Positions 25,423 to 35,138 of a DNA stretch of 64,000 nt are shown here, one piece after another. The position numbers were made by a program, and so were the translations under genes. This DNA comes from Geminicoccaceae bacterium (GTDB lineage Bacteria; Pseudomonadota; Alphaproteobacteria; Geminicoccales; Geminicoccaceae). The notes beneath the pieces were generated by a model. It saw nothing but the letters and a program-made list of their open reading frames with translations, ran no database searches and was not told the origin of the DNA. Position 1 is the stretch's first letter; each line of letters begins with the position of its first letter. Where the stretch lies: positions 3,598,451 through 3,662,450 of the forward strand of contig AP024683.1 in NCBI GenBank assembly GCA_025999455.1, written 5' to 3'.

Positions 25423-25668
25423 TCAGGCCGGCTCGCGCCGGCGCTCGAGCTCGTCGACCGCCGCGGTGAGGGCGCGCAATGCCGCCACGAGACCCGCCTC
25501 GTCGCGCATCCGGAACGCCACGGTCGCGAGCGTCGCCGCCGTGACCACGGGCTCGAGCTCGCGCAGCTCCTCGCGCAAGCGGGCGACGAGACGCGCCGGG
25601 TCGGCGGGCGGCGCCTCGGTCGTCGACAGCCGATCGAAGTCGCAGGCGTCGGCCGGGCTGATGGGCAT
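25423..25668 (-). CDS. Small hypothetical protein beside the repeat array
   Basis: An 81-residue acidic protein, mostly helical: MPISPADACDFDRLSTTEAP, then a heptad-rich stretch ARLREELRELEPVV and LRALTAAVDELERRREP. I recognise no family. ATG 25668 is chosen because GGAAGGAA precedes it by six bases; the frame is also open upstream to a GTG at 25770, which would place the leader hairpin inside the coding region. Third-position GC bias is like real genes. It sits between the repeat array and a leader with its own promoter and terminator-like hairpin, so its expression may be conditional. Confidence 0.65.
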   Translation of the reverse strand: MPISPADACDFDRLSTTEAPPADPARLVARLREELRELEPVVTAATLATVAFRMRDEAGLVAALRALTAAVDELERRREPA

Positions 25669-25713
25669 GGGTCGTTCCTTCCACCTTCGCGCCCCACTTG
25701 ACGGGGGCTCTCC

Positions 25714-25753
25714 AAAAAAGGCGCCCCCGCGAGCCTCGGTGGCGGCGGGGGCG
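25714..25753 (-). terminator. Intrinsic-terminator-like hairpin in the leader of the 81-aa gene
   Basis: Read leftward, CGCCCCCGC (25753-25745) pairs perfectly with GCGGGGGCG (25730-25722). Three inner GCC/GGC pairs shorten the loop, and CC plus six T follow (25719-25714). This is the classic Rho-independent layout, yet it lies between the promoter at 25791-25819 and the start codon at 25668. Just past the T-run, GAGAGCCCCC could pair with the GGGGGC arm instead, so an alternative fold exists. Confidence 0.6.
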
Positions 25754-25790
25754 AGTGGGGAGGGAGGCACCGTCTGACTTGACGGGCGCA

Positions 25791-25819
25791 ACCATACGTT
25801 GAAATCGGCCGGTCGACAA
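25791..25819 (-). promoter_or_regulatory. Sigma70-like promoter for the 81-aa gene leader
   Basis: On the minus strand, TTGTCG (25819-25814) and TATGGT (25796-25791) are separated by exactly 17 bases. This is a better match than anything else I see in this region, and it lies in a locally less GC-rich patch. Transcription would start near 25784, giving a leader of about 115 nt before the ATG, or about 70 nt if it stops at the T-run. Confidence 0.5.
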
Positions 25820-26256
25820 GTGGCTTTTCGATTTCGTGCCGAGCTTTCGTAAGCAATTCGCCGACAGTTCTTGTGGTCTTTTCCGACAATTCGAGGGAAA
25901 CTCGAGAAAGTGCAAGCAACGTCTCAAGTCGAACCACGAGGAGCGGCGATCGCGGCGATCCGCCGAGGGCTTGCGCGCGCGACCCAGATCACCCGAGAGT
26001 TGAAGCGCCGTCTCGGCCGCGCCGCAGCGCCCGCCCGGTCGCGGCCGCGGCTTTCTTCACTGTTGACGTCAGCCGAAGGCGGCATCACGTTGAAATGTAA
26101 ACGTTGTGTGCGGTCGAGGAAGGCCGGGTGGGGGCGAGCGTCGGCCCGGGAGTCGGTGCCGGCCCGGCCCGCTCGGCCTCCCCTCGCAGCGGGTGGCGCG
26201 GACCGACGTTTCGGTCTACATGCTGCGCCCGTCGCAACCGACAGCCGAACCCGACC
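25820..26256. other. Region between the leader promoter and yebC
   Basis: About 440 bp with no credible gene. It includes two less GC-rich patches (25820-25930 and 26050-26110). A TTGACG at 26063-26068 could be a -35 element for the yebC-ruvCAB operon, but no good -10 lies 16-18 bases on. ACGTTGAAAT occurs both at 25796-25805 and at 26088-26097. The segment just before yebC is GC-rich with a weak ribosome site. Confidence 0.45.
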
Positions 26257-27003
26257 ATGGCCGGTCATTCCCAGTTCAAGAACATCATGCACCGCAAGGG
26301 CCGGCAGGACGCGCTCCGGGCCCGCCGCTTCACCCGCCTTTTGCGCGAGGTGCAGGTGGCGGCGCGCTCCGGCCTGCCCGACCCCGCTCACAATCCGCGC
26401 CTGCGGGCCGCCATCCAGGCCTGCAAGTCCGAGAACGTGCCGAAGGAGAACATCGAGCGCGCGATCAAGCGCGGCTCGGGGACCGACGCCGAGAACTACG
26501 AGGAGGTCCGCTACGAGGGCTACGGCCCCGGCGGCGTCGCCGTCATCGTCGAGGCCTTGACCGACAACCGCAATCGCACGGCGAGCGAGATCCGGGCGGC
26601 CTTCACCCGCTACGGCGGCTCGCTCGGCGAGACGAACAGCGTGAGCTTCCAGTTCGACCGGATCGGCATCGTCCGCTACCGACCCGACGTGGCCGATCCG
26701 GAGACCGTGCTCGAGGCGGCGATCGAGGCCGGCGCCCAGGATTGCACGAGCGACGAATCGGGCCACGAGATCACCTGCGCGCCCGACGATCTGGCGGCCG
26801 TCCGCGAGGTCCTGGAGCGCCGCTTCGGCCCGCCCGAGCAGGCCTATCTGGGCTGGCGGCCGCAGGCCACGGTGCCGGTCGACGACGAGCGCGCCGAAAG
26901 CCTCTTCAAGCTCCTCGAGGCGCTCGACGAGAACGACGACGTGCAGCGGGTGACCGCCAATTTCGAGGTCTCCGACCGGGCCCTCCAGCGGCTCTCGGCC
27001 TGA
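26257..27003 (+). CDS. yebC: YebC/TACO1-family regulatory protein
   Basis: YebC-family proteins bind nucleic acid or ribosomes; different members are reported as transcription regulators or as helpers at polyproline stalls. The 248-residue chain begins [20 protein letters not shown], the family hallmark, followed by [20 protein letters not shown] and [19 protein letters not shown]. The ATG at 26257 matches the conserved start; the open frame upstream is not conserved. It heads a tight run with ruvC (13 bp gap), ruvA and ruvB, a standard alphaproteobacterial arrangement. Confidence 0.95.
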   Translation: MAGHSQFKNIMHRKGRQDALRARRFTRLLREVQVAARSGLPDPAHNPRLRAAIQACKSENVPKENIERAIKRGSGTDAENYEEVRYEGYGPGGVAVIVEALTDNRNRTASEIRAAFTRYGGSLGETNSVSFQFDRIGIVRYRPDVADPETVLEAAIEAGAQDCTSDESGHEITCAPDDLAAVREVLERRFGPPEQAYLGWRPQATVPVDDERAESLFKLLEALDENDDVQRVTANFEVSDRALQRLSA

Positions 27004-27016
27004 GGCGGGCCGCACG

Positions 27017-27535
27017 ATGCGGGTGCTCGGCCTCGACCCCGGGCTCCGGGCGACCGGCTGGGGGGTGATCGAGGCCGGGCCCGGCCGGCTGCGCCATCTC
27101 GCCTGCGGGGTCGTGGCGAGCCCCGCCGAAGCACCGCTCGCCCGCCGGCTCGACGCGCTCTTCGAGGGCCTGCTCGCGGTGATCGAGCGCTGGGCGCCCG
27201 ATGCGGCCGCGGTCGAGGAGACGGTGGTCAACCTCAACGCCGCCTCCTCCTTGAAGCTCGGCCAGGCGCGCGGCGTCGTGCTCCTGGCCGCCGCCCGCTC
27301 CGGCCTCGAGGTCGGCGAATACGCCGCCCGGACCGTCAAGCGGGCCGTCACCGGCACGGGCTCGGCGAGCAAGGAGCAGGTCGCGGCCATGGTCCGCGCG
27401 CTCCTGCCCGGCGCCGTCGACGCCGCGGCCGACGCCACGGACGCGCTCGCGGTCGCGATCTGTCACGCCCACGTGACCGCGACCCGCGCCCGGCTCGCCC
27501 GTGGCGTGCCGACGGCGGGAGCGAGGGCGGGATGA
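27017..27535 (+). CDS. ruvC: Holliday junction resolvase RuvC
   Basis: RuvC cuts four-way junctions during recombinational repair together with RuvAB. The 172-residue protein keeps the RNase H-like acidic set: Asp7 in LGLDPGL, Glu67/68 in AVEETVVN, and Asp139/Asp142 in ADATDALAVAICH. KLGQARGVVLLAAA and the DNA-binding TVKRAVTGTGSASKEQV loop are typical. Its stop overlaps the ruvA start (ATGA at 27532-27535). Confidence 0.97.
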   Translation: MRVLGLDPGLRATGWGVIEAGPGRLRHLACGVVASPAEAPLARRLDALFEGLLAVIERWAPDAAAVEETVVNLNAASSLKLGQARGVVLLAAARSGLEVGEYAARTVKRAVTGTGSASKEQVAAMVRALLPGAVDAAADATDALAVAICHAHVTATRARLARGVPTAGARAG

Positions 27536-28140
27536 TCGCGCACCTGCGCGGGCGGCTCGCGTCGGTCGGCGAGGACCATCTCGTGGTCGACGTCGCGGGT
27601 GTGGGTTACCTCGTGCACGCCGGCGCGCGCACGCTGCAGCGCCTGCCGCGCCTCGGCGAGGCCGTCGAGCTCGTGATCGAGACCCAGCTCCGCCCCGAGC
27701 AGATCGCCCTCTACGGCTTCCTCGAACCGGCCGAGCGGAGCTGGTTCCGGCTCCTGCAGACGGTCCAGGGGGTGGGAGCCAAGGTGGCGCTCGCGCTCGT
27801 CGGCACGCTCTCGCCCGAGGAGCTCGCGGCCGCCGTCGCGAGCCGCGACAAGGCCACGCTCGCTCGGGCACCAGGGGTCGGCAGCCGGCTCGCCGGGCGG
27901 CTCGTGGCCGAGCTCGCCGACCGCCTGGGCGAGCTGCCGCGCCCGGCCGTCGCGACCCCGACGGCCGCCCCGACGGGCGAGGCCGCGCCGGCCGACGACG
28001 CGCTCGCCGCCCTGTTGCGGCTCGGCTTCGCGCGGGCCGAGGCGCTCGCCGCGCTTGCGCGGGCCCGCAGCCGCCTCGGTGCCGAGGCGCCGCTCGAAGC
28101 CCTGGTCCGTGAAGGGCTCAAGGAGCTGGCCGTACCGTGA
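27532..28140 (+). CDS. ruvA: Holliday junction DNA helicase subunit RuvA
   Basis: RuvA tetramers hold the Holliday junction and load RuvB. The 202 residues show the three usual domains: an OB fold ([20 protein letters not shown]), helix-hairpin-helix motifs ([17 protein letters not shown] and [16 protein letters not shown]), then a Pro/Ala linker and the small C-terminal RuvB-binding helices ([16 protein letters not shown]). Its stop overlaps the ruvB GTG. Confidence 0.96.
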   Translation: MIAHLRGRLASVGEDHLVVDVAGVGYLVHAGARTLQRLPRLGEAVELVIETQLRPEQIALYGFLEPAERSWFRLLQTVQGVGAKVALALVGTLSPEELAAAVASRDKATLARAPGVGSRLAGRLVAELADRLGELPRPAVATPTAAPTGEAAPADDALAALLRLGFARAEALAALARARSRLGAEAPLEALVREGLKELAVP

Positions 28141-29183
28141 CGACGCGTCTCGTGAGCGCCGAGGAGCAGAGCGAGGATCTCGATCAGAGCCTCAGGCCGC
28201 GGCGCCTTGCCGAGTTCATCGGCCAGGCCGCGCTCAAGGCCAATCTCGCGGTCTTCATCGAGGCCGCCCGGAGCCGCGGCGAGGCGCTCGACCATCTCCT
28301 GCTGGCGGGGCCCCCGGGGCTCGGCAAGACCACCCTCGCCCAGATCGTCGCGGCCGAGCTCGGTGTGGGGTTCCGCATGACGAGCGGGCCGATCGTCGCC
28401 CGCGCGGGCGACCTCGCCGCGCTCCTCACCAACCTGCAGCCCCGGGACGTGCTCTTCATCGACGAGATCCACCGGCTGCAACCGCAGGTCGAGGAGATCC
28501 TCTACCCGGCCATGGAGGATTTCGAGCTCGACCTCATGATCGGCGAGGGGCCGGCGGCCCGCTCGGTGCGGATCGACCTCGTCCCCTTCACGCTCGTCGG
28601 CGCCACGACGCGCACGGGACTCCTCACCACACCGCTGCGCGACCGCTTCGGCATCCACGCCCGACTCGATTTCTACAGCCAACAGGAGCTCGAGGCGATC
28701 GTCCGCCGGGGTGCCCGGCTCTTGGGCCTGGCGCTCGCCGAGGACGGCGCGGCCGAGATCGCCCGGCGCGCCCGCGGCACCCCACGGGTCGCGACCCGGC
28801 TCCTGCGCCGGGTCCGCGACTTCGCCACGGTCGCGGGCAAGAGCCCGGTCGACCGGGCGCTGGCCGACGAGGCGCTCGCCCGGCTCGAGGTCGACCGGCT
28901 CGGACTCGACGCCCTCGACCGGCGTTATCTCGAGCTCATCGCCCGAGCCTACGGGGGCGGGCCGGTCGGGATCGACACGCTCGCCGCGGCGCTCGCCGAA
29001 CAGCGCGACACGCTCGAGGAGACCGTCGAGCCCTTCCTCCTCCAACAGGGCCTGTTGCAGCGCACGCCGCGCGGCCGGATGCTCACCCTCGCCGCCTGGC
29101 GCCATCTCGAGCTCGCGCCGCCGCGCCCGCTCGTCGAGCAGGGCGCGCTCTTCGACGAGCCACCGCCGCGGGCGGAGCCGTGA
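28137..29183 (+). CDS. ruvB: Holliday junction branch-migration ATPase RuvB
   Basis: RuvB is the AAA+ motor that drives branch migration. The 348-residue protein has the [13 protein letters not shown] start, Walker [10 protein letters not shown] at 58-66, Walker [11 protein letters not shown], sensor 1 [10 protein letters not shown] and the arginine finger region LRDRFG, followed by a C-terminal winged helix ([12 protein letters not shown]). GTG 28137 overlaps the ruvA stop, and its own stop overlaps the ybgC GTG, so ruvC-ruvA-ruvB-ybgC form an uninterrupted coupled series. Confidence 0.97.
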   Translation: MTTRLVSAEEQSEDLDQSLRPRRLAEFIGQAALKANLAVFIEAARSRGEALDHLLLAGPPGLGKTTLAQIVAAELGVGFRMTSGPIVARAGDLAALLTNLQPRDVLFIDEIHRLQPQVEEILYPAMEDFELDLMIGEGPAARSVRIDLVPFTLVGATTRTGLLTTPLRDRFGIHARLDFYSQQELEAIVRRGARLLGLALAEDGAAEIARRARGTPRVATRLLRRVRDFATVAGKSPVDRALADEALARLEVDRLGLDALDRRYLELIARAYGGGPVGIDTLAAALAEQRDTLEETVEPFLLQQGLLQRTPRGRMLTLAAWRHLELAPPRPLVEQGALFDEPPPRAEP

Positions 29184-29605
29184 CGCACCGCTTCGAGGTC
29201 CGGGTCTATTACGAGGACACGGACGCGGGCGGGGTCGTCTACCACGCGGGCTATCTGCGCTTCGCCGAGCGGGCCCGGACCGAGCTCCTGCGCGCCGCCG
29301 GGATCGACCACCGCACGCTCTTCGAGCGCGAGGGCGGCCAGCTCGTCGTGCGCCGGCTCGCGGCCGATTTCCGCGCCCCCGCCCGGCTCGACGATCTGCT
29401 CGTCATCGAGACGCGGCCGCTCGCCGGCTCGGGTGCCCGGCTCCTGCTCGAGCAGACGGTGTGCCGCGAGGCGGCCCTGCTCGTACGGCTCGAGGTCGAG
29501 ATCGCCTTCGTCGGCCGCGACGGCCGGCCGCGGCGGCTGCCGGAGTCCCTCCGGCGCGTGCTCGCGCCGGCCTCGCCCGTGCCGGCCGGATCCGTCCGTC
29601 CTTGA
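29180..29605 (+). CDS. ybgC: Tol-Pal-associated acyl-CoA thioesterase YbgC
   Basis: YbgC is a hotdog-fold thioesterase encoded with the Tol-Pal system; it acts on acyl-CoA or acyl-ACP at the inner membrane side. The 141 residues contain the active-site signature [19 protein letters not shown] with the catalytic Asp, and the [14 protein letters not shown] helix. The GTG at 29180 overlaps the ruvB stop (GTGA). A 180-bp gap without a clear gene or terminator separates it from tolQ, so tolQ may also have its own promoter there. Confidence 0.93.
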   Translation: MTHRFEVRVYYEDTDAGGVVYHAGYLRFAERARTELLRAAGIDHRTLFEREGGQLVVRRLAADFRAPARLDDLLVIETRPLAGSGARLLLEQTVCREAALLVRLEVEIAFVGRDGRPRRLPESLRRVLAPASPVPAGSVRP

Positions 29606-29785
29606 GCCGGGGGAGCCGATGGTCTAAATTCCGACGCGAGGGCCTGCGACCGACCACCACCCAGCGCGGAAAGATCCACCGCCCCGGGTGGCGCGGCGGG
29701 CCGGGGTGACCCTCCTGCCAACGACGAGTCCGCCTACGCTCCGTTTTGCCCGCGGAGACGAAGGGGGCGATCGAGACACGACGCG

Positions 29786-30508
<723 letters not shown>

Positions 30509-30511
30509 GCG

Positions 30512-30976
30512 GTGGCGGCGGGCCCGCTCGTCCGCGAGCGTGGACGGCGCGGTCGTCGGCGCCGGCCGCTCGCCGAGATCAACGTGACGCCGTTCGTCGA
30601 CGTCATGCTCGTCCTGCTCATCGTCTTCATGGTGACGGCCCCCCTGCTCACGACCGGCGTCACGGTCGACCTGCCGCAGGCCCGCACCTCGCCCCTGCCG
30701 GGCCAGGACGAGCCCTTGGTCGTGACGATCCGCGCCGACGGGGCCCTCTTCCTGCAGGACAGCGCGATCGCCCTCGACGAGCTCGGGCCACGCCTCGCCG
30801 CGGTCAAGGAGCGCAACCCCGAGCTCCGCGTCTTCGTGCGCGGCGACAAGAGCGTCGACTACGGGCGGGTGATGGCGGTGGTGGGGGCTTTGAACCAGGC
30901 CGGGATCGGCAAGGTGGCGCTCTTGACCGAGGCGCCGCGGACCGCCGCCCTCGGGGCCGCGCCGGGACCGCGATGA
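30512..30976 (+). CDS. tolR: Tol-Pal system protein TolR
   Basis: TolR is the single-pass partner of TolQ. The 154-residue protein has a very basic cytoplasmic start ([12 protein letters not shown]), then INVTPFVDVMLVLLIVFMVT, with the conserved Asp that carries protons, and a periplasmic domain (VDLPQA, LFVRGDKSVDYG-like RVFVRGDKSVDYG). It starts with GTG at 30512. tolA follows after 37 bp. Confidence 0.96.
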   Translation: MAAGPLVRERGRRGRRRRPLAEINVTPFVDVMLVLLIVFMVTAPLLTTGVTVDLPQARTSPLPGQDEPLVVTIRADGALFLQDSAIALDELGPRLAAVKERNPELRVFVRGDKSVDYGRVMAVVGALNQAGIGKVALLTEAPRTAALGAAPGPR

Positions 30977-31013
30977 GCCGGCGGGCGCCCCGCTCGCGCC
31001 GCGGGGACGAGCC

Positions 31014-32144
31014 GTGCGGCGCGCGCTGACCCTTTCGCTCCTCGGCCATCTGGCGGTCGGCCTGGTCGTGGTGATCGGCTTCGGCCGGCCGCGCGAGCTG
31101 CCGATCGAGGAGGCGGTCGTGGTCGAGCTCGTGGCGGCGAACGAGCCGGGTCCCGCCCGGACCGCCCCGCCCGCGCCGGCCGAGGCGGCGCCCTTGCCAC
31201 CACGCGAAGCCGCCGCCCCCGCCCCGGCGCCGCGGCCCGAGCCGGCTCCGGAGCCGCCGCCCGCACCCGCTCCGAAGCCCGTCGAGGCGGCACCCGCCCC
31301 GCCTCCGCCGCCCGCCGAGCCCCCGCGGCCGGCACCGAAACCCGAACCGCCGAGGGTCGTGGAGCCCGCCCCGGCGGAGAGGCGGGTCGCCGAGAAGCCC
31401 GAGGTCGTCGAGCCCGAGCCGAAACCGGCGCCGCCGCAGCCGGCGAAGGTCGAGCCGCCGCGGCCGGCGCCGCGTCCCGAGCCGCCCAAGCCCCCGGCGG
31501 CCAAGAGCGAGCCACCCAAGCCCGAGCCCAAGAAGACCGAGACGGCCAAGGTCGAGAGCCCGAAGCCGGCGCCGCCCGAACGCCCGCGCGCCGAGGCCCG
31601 GCCCGCGAAACCGGAGCCGCCGAAGCCGGAGCCACCCCGGGCCCAGCCGGCCAAACCCGAACCACCGAAGCCGCAGCCCGCCAAGCCCGAGCAGGAGGAC
31701 AGCTTCGCGGCCCTCCTGCGCAGCGTCGAGCGGCTCGAGCGCCGGGTCCAGGCGGACCGGCCGAGCCCCGGCCGGGGTCGGGGCGAGCCGTTGCCCGAGC
31801 CGAGCCCGACCGGCACGCTCCGCGGCGCCGATCAGGCCCTCACCCAAGGTGAGATCGACGCGATCCGCCGGCAGATCGAGCGGTGCTGGAACGTGCCGGT
31901 CGGCGTGCGCGGCATCGAGACCATGCAGGTCCGCCTGCGGATCGCCATGAACCGCGACGGCACGGTCGCCCGGGTCGGGATCGAGGACCAGGCGCGGATG
32001 GCCGTCGACCCGGCCTTCCGCACCGTGGCCGAGAGCGCCCAGCGGGCGGTCTTGAGCTGCCGGCTCACCCTCCCGCCCGAGAAGTACGAGCAGTGGCGGG
32101 AGATGGTCATGACCTTCCACCCCAAGGACGCGCTCAGCGGATGA
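31014..32144 (+). CDS. tolA: Tol-Pal system protein TolA
   Basis: TolA spans the periplasm, linking TolQR to Pal and TolB. The 376-residue protein has one N-terminal membrane helix ([17 protein letters not shown]). A long domain of Pro-Glu-Lys-Ala repeats follows (about 50-230, many PKPEPPK units), and then the globular C-terminal domain (about 275-376) with [18 protein letters not shown] and the paired cysteines. The spacer is proline-rich rather than the Ala/Lys helix of Escherichia coli, as in many Alphaproteobacteria. GTG 31014 is the only start giving the membrane helix, and the stop overlaps the tolB ATG. Confidence 0.92.
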   Translation: MRRALTLSLLGHLAVGLVVVIGFGRPRELPIEEAVVVELVAANEPGPARTAPPAPAEAAPLPPREAAAPAPAPRPEPAPEPPPAPAPKPVEAAPAPPPPPAEPPRPAPKPEPPRVVEPAPAERRVAEKPEVVEPEPKPAPPQPAKVEPPRPAPRPEPPKPPAAKSEPPKPEPKKTETAKVESPKPAPPERPRAEARPAKPEPPKPEPPRAQPAKPEPPKPQPAKPEQEDSFAALLRSVERLERRVQADRPSPGRGRGEPLPEPSPTGTLRGADQALTQGEIDAIRRQIERCWNVPVGVRGIETMQVRLRIAMNRDGTVARVGIEDQARMAVDPAFRTVAESAQRAVLSCRLTLPPEKYEQWREMVMTFHPKDALSG

Positions 32145-33484
32145 TCGCCGATCTTCGCCTCGCCCGCGCCCGGCTCGACCGCCGCCGGCTGCTCGCCGCC
32201 GGCGCCGCGCTCGCCACCGGCGCGCTCGCCGCCCGCGCGCCGCGCGCCCAGCTCCAGCTCGACATCACCCGGGGCTTCGTCGAGCCCATGCCGATCGCCG
32301 TGAGCCCGTTCGCCGGCGACGGCCCGGGGGCGCGCGAGCGCGGCGAGGCGCTCGCCCAGGTCGTGAGCGCCGATCTCGACTCCTCCGGCCTGTTCCGGAC
32401 CATCGACCGGCGCGCCTACATCCAATCGCCGGAGGAGCTGCGCGGCATCCCGCGCTTCGCCGATTGGCGGGCGATCAACGCCCAGGCGCTCGTCACCGGC
32501 ATCGTCCGCTCGGCCGAGCCGCTCGCGGTCGAGTTCCGGCTCTGGGACGTGTTCGGCGGCAACCAGATGAAGGGGCTCCGGCTCGAAGCCCCGTCCGTCT
32601 CCTGGCGGCGGGTCGCCCACAAGATCGCCGATGCGGTCTACGAACGGCTCACCGGCGAGCGCGGCTATTTCGACACCCGGATCGCCTATGTGAGCGAGAG
32701 CGGGCCCGCCACCCGGCGGATCAAGCGGATCGCGGTCATGGACCAGGACGGCGCCAACCACGCCTTCCTGACCGACGGCGGCCAGCTCGTCTTGACCCCG
32801 AGGCTCTCGCCCGACGTCGAGAAGATCGCCTATCTGGTCTTCCGTCCGCCGGCACCGCGCGTGATCCTGCGCGAGCTCGCTTCGGGGCGCGAGATCGTCC
32901 TCGGCGAGTTCCCGGGTATGAGCTTCGCGCCGCGCTTCTCCCCGGACGGCCGCACCCTGCTCGTGAGCATCGCGCAGAGCGGCGACACCGACCTCTACGC
33001 CTACGATCTCGCGAGCCGCCGGCTGCGCCGGCTGACCCAGGGCGCGGCGATCGACACTTCGCCCTCCTTCTCGCCCGACGGCAGCCGGATCGCCTTCAAT
33101 TCCGACCGCGGCGGCACGCCACAGCTCTACGTGATGGCGGCCGACGGCTCGGGTGTGCGGCGGATCAGCTTCGGCTCCGGCCGCTACGGCGAACCGGAAT
33201 GGTCCCCGCGCGGCGACCTCATCGCCTTCTCCAAGATCGACAAAGGCTTCTTCCACATCGGCGTGATGAAGCCCGACGGCAGCGACGAGCGGCTCCTCAC
33301 CCGCGCCTACCAGGACGAGAGCCCGACCTGGGCCCCGAACGGCCGGGTCGTGCTCTTCAGCCGCCAGGACCGGGCGGGTGGGCGTACCCGGTTGTTCAGT
33401 ATCGACGTGACCGGCTACAACGAGCGCGAGATCCCGACGCCGCTGGACGCCTCCGACCCGAACTGGTCGGCGCTCCTGCCCTGA
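32141..33484 (+). CDS. tolB: Tol-Pal system beta-propeller protein TolB
   Basis: TolB is the periplasmic propeller that exchanges contacts with Pal and the outer membrane. The 447 residues start at ATG 32141 (ATGA overlap with tolA). The leader is long and has a twin-arginine-like stretch ([20 protein letters not shown], cleavage near RAQ), so Tat export is possible, though Sec is usual. The N-terminal domain (about 40-175) precedes repeated propeller blades with the TolB box: [31 protein letters not shown] and [14 protein letters not shown]. Confidence 0.95.
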   Translation: MIADLRLARARLDRRRLLAAGAALATGALAARAPRAQLQLDITRGFVEPMPIAVSPFAGDGPGARERGEALAQVVSADLDSSGLFRTIDRRAYIQSPEELRGIPRFADWRAINAQALVTGIVRSAEPLAVEFRLWDVFGGNQMKGLRLEAPSVSWRRVAHKIADAVYERLTGERGYFDTRIAYVSESGPATRRIKRIAVMDQDGANHAFLTDGGQLVLTPRLSPDVEKIAYLVFRPPAPRVILRELASGREIVLGEFPGMSFAPRFSPDGRTLLVSIAQSGDTDLYAYDLASRRLRRLTQGAAIDTSPSFSPDGSRIAFNSDRGGTPQLYVMAADGSGVRRISFGSGRYGEPEWSPRGDLIAFSKIDKGFFHIGVMKPDGSDERLLTRAYQDESPTWAPNGRVVLFSRQDRAGGRTRLFSIDVTGYNEREIPTPLDASDPNWSALLP

Positions 33485-33549
33485 TCGGCGGGCCGACCCG
33501 TGGGCGCTTCCCCGAACCCCGATCGCAACGAAGCGAGGAACCCCGATCG

Positions 33550-34089
33550 ATGAGCACGAAGATCGTCTCGGCCCTTGTCGGCCTCCTGCTGCTCGCCGCC
33601 TGCAGCTCGGCGAACGACACGGCGACCGGTGCCGCGGCCGGCGGGGCCGGTGCCGGCGCGGGCGTGCCCGGCGCGGGCGGCGTCGCGAGCAGCGAGCTCG
33701 GCGGCCCGCGCGGCCAGGTCACGCCCGGGACCCAGGAGGACCTCGAGGTCAACGTGGGCGACCGGGTCTTCTTCGCCTTCGACAGCGCCGCCCTCGACGA
33801 CGCGGCGCGCCAGACCCTCGAGCGGCAGGCCGCCTGGCTCAAGCAGTTCCCGGCGGTGAGCGTGACGATCGAGGGCCATTGCGACGAGCGCGGCACGCGC
33901 GAGTACAACCTCGCCCTCGGCGACCGGCGCGCCAACGCCGTCAAGAACTATCTCGTGGCCCTCGGGATCGCGCCCGAGCGGATCCGCACCATCTCCTACG
34001 GCAAGGAGCGGCCGGCCGATCCCGGCCACGACGAGACCGCCTGGGCGCTCAACCGCCGTGCGGTGACCGTGGTCAACGTCACGAACTGA
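33550..34089 (+). CDS. pal: Peptidoglycan-associated lipoprotein Pal
   Basis: Pal anchors the outer membrane to peptidoglycan. The 179-residue precursor has a lipoprotein signal ending LLLLAAC (Cys18), a Gly/Ala-rich linker, and an OmpA-like domain. That domain includes [38 protein letters not shown] and RANAVKNYL, with the Asp and Arg that bind diaminopimelate. It lies 65 bp after tolB. The GATCGATG context places ATG at 33550. Confidence 0.96.
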   Translation: MSTKIVSALVGLLLLAACSSANDTATGAAAGGAGAGAGVPGAGGVASSELGGPRGQVTPGTQEDLEVNVGDRVFFAFDSAALDDAARQTLERQAAWLKQFPAVSVTIEGHCDERGTREYNLALGDRRANAVKNYLVALGIAPERIRTISYGKERPADPGHDETAWALNRRAVTVVNVTN

Positions 34090-34100
34090 GGTCCGACGGG

Positions 34101-35138
34101 GTGCGCGCGAAGCTCGATCCGATCCGCTGGTCCGCCGGGGCGGCGCTCGCCGCCCTCCTGGCGCTCGCCTCGCCGGCGCCACGGCCGGTCCTCGCCCAAT
34201 CCCTGGATGCCCAGCGGGCGGCCGCCGCGGTGGCGCGGGTCGTCGAGCTCGAGGAGGAGCTCCGCCGCCTGCGCGGCCGGATCGAGACCCTCGAGCTCGA
34301 GCGCGACGAGCTGCGCGAGCGGGTCGAGCGGCTCGAGGAGCGGCTCGCGACCCTCGAGGGGGCACGCCCCGAGCCGGCCCCCGAGCCGCGACCGGCGGCA
34401 CCCGTCGTGAGCCGGGGCGGGCCGCCACCGTCCACGGCGACCGCGCCGAGCACGCCTCCGGCACCGGTAGCGCCGAGCCGGCCGAGCCCGCCCGCGACCG
34501 CCGCGCCGAGCCCGCCCGCGCCCCCCGTCGCGGCCACCCGGCCGCAAGCACCGGTCGAGGCGGATCTGGCGGCCCGGCGCGGCTACGTGCTCGGCACGAT
34601 CCCGCGCGAAGCCCTCCTCGGGACCGAGCCCGGGCCCGCGGCCACGCCCGGCCCGACCCCGAGCCCGGCGCCGGCGAGCCGGCCGGGCCAGCCGGGTGCG
34701 GCCCAGCCCGCCCCCTCGCAGCAGGCGGCGCGCACCCCGCCCGGCGGCACGACCGCCGCGGGGCGTTGGGCCGCTGCCCGCGAGCTCTTGCAGAAGGGGG
34801 CCTGGGAGGACGCGGAGGAGGCCCTCCGCCGGTTCGTCGAGGACTTCCCGAACGATCCCAACGCGCCGACCGCCGCCTATTGGCTCGGCGAGACCTTCCT
34901 CGTGCGCGAGGATTGGCAGAACGCGGCCGCGACCTTCGCCCGCAACTACCGAACCTACGGGCCGGAGGCGCCGCGCGCCCCGGACAATCTCCTGAAGCTC
35001 GGCGTCGCGCTGGCTCGCCTGGGCGACAAGGAGAAGGCCTGCCAGACCTTCGCCGAGCTCGACCGGCGCCATCCCGACGCCTCGCAGGCGGTCCGCCAGG
35101 CGCTCGCCCGTGAGCGCGTCGCCGCCGGCTGCGCCTGA
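34101..35138 (+). CDS. cpoB: Cell division coordinator CpoB (YbgF)
   Basis: CpoB is a periplasmic protein that links Tol function with peptidoglycan synthesis at the septum. The 345 residues have a signal peptide (ending PVLAQ), a coiled coil (about 35-90, ELEEELRRLRGRIETLELER), a long Pro/Ala-rich linker (about 90-225) and C-terminal TPR repeats (ARELLQKGAWEDAEEALRRF, then YWLGETFLVREDW). GTG 34101 lies 11 bp after pal. Its 3' end overlaps the tilS start by 29 bases. Confidence 0.9.
   Translation: MRAKLDPIRWSAGAALAALLALASPAPRPVLAQSLDAQRAAAAVARVVELEEELRRLRGRIETLELERDELRERVERLEERLATLEGARPEPAPEPRPAAPVVSRGGPPPSTATAPSTPPAPVAPSRPSPPATAAPSPPAPPVAATRPQAPVEADLAARRGYVLGTIPREALLGTEPGPAATPGPTPSPAPASRPGQPGAAQPAPSQQAARTPPGGTTAAGRWAAARELLQKGAWEDAEEALRRFVEDFPNDPNAPTAAYWLGETFLVREDWQNAAATFARNYRTYGPEAPRAPDNLLKLGVALARLGDKEKACQTFAELDRRHPDASQAVRQALARERVAAGCA

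Noticed and set aside
26063-26101. Promoter for yebC (TTGACG with TGAAAT or TGTAAA)
   Set aside because: No -10 element at 16-18 bp spacing; noted only as a possibility in the intergenic entry.
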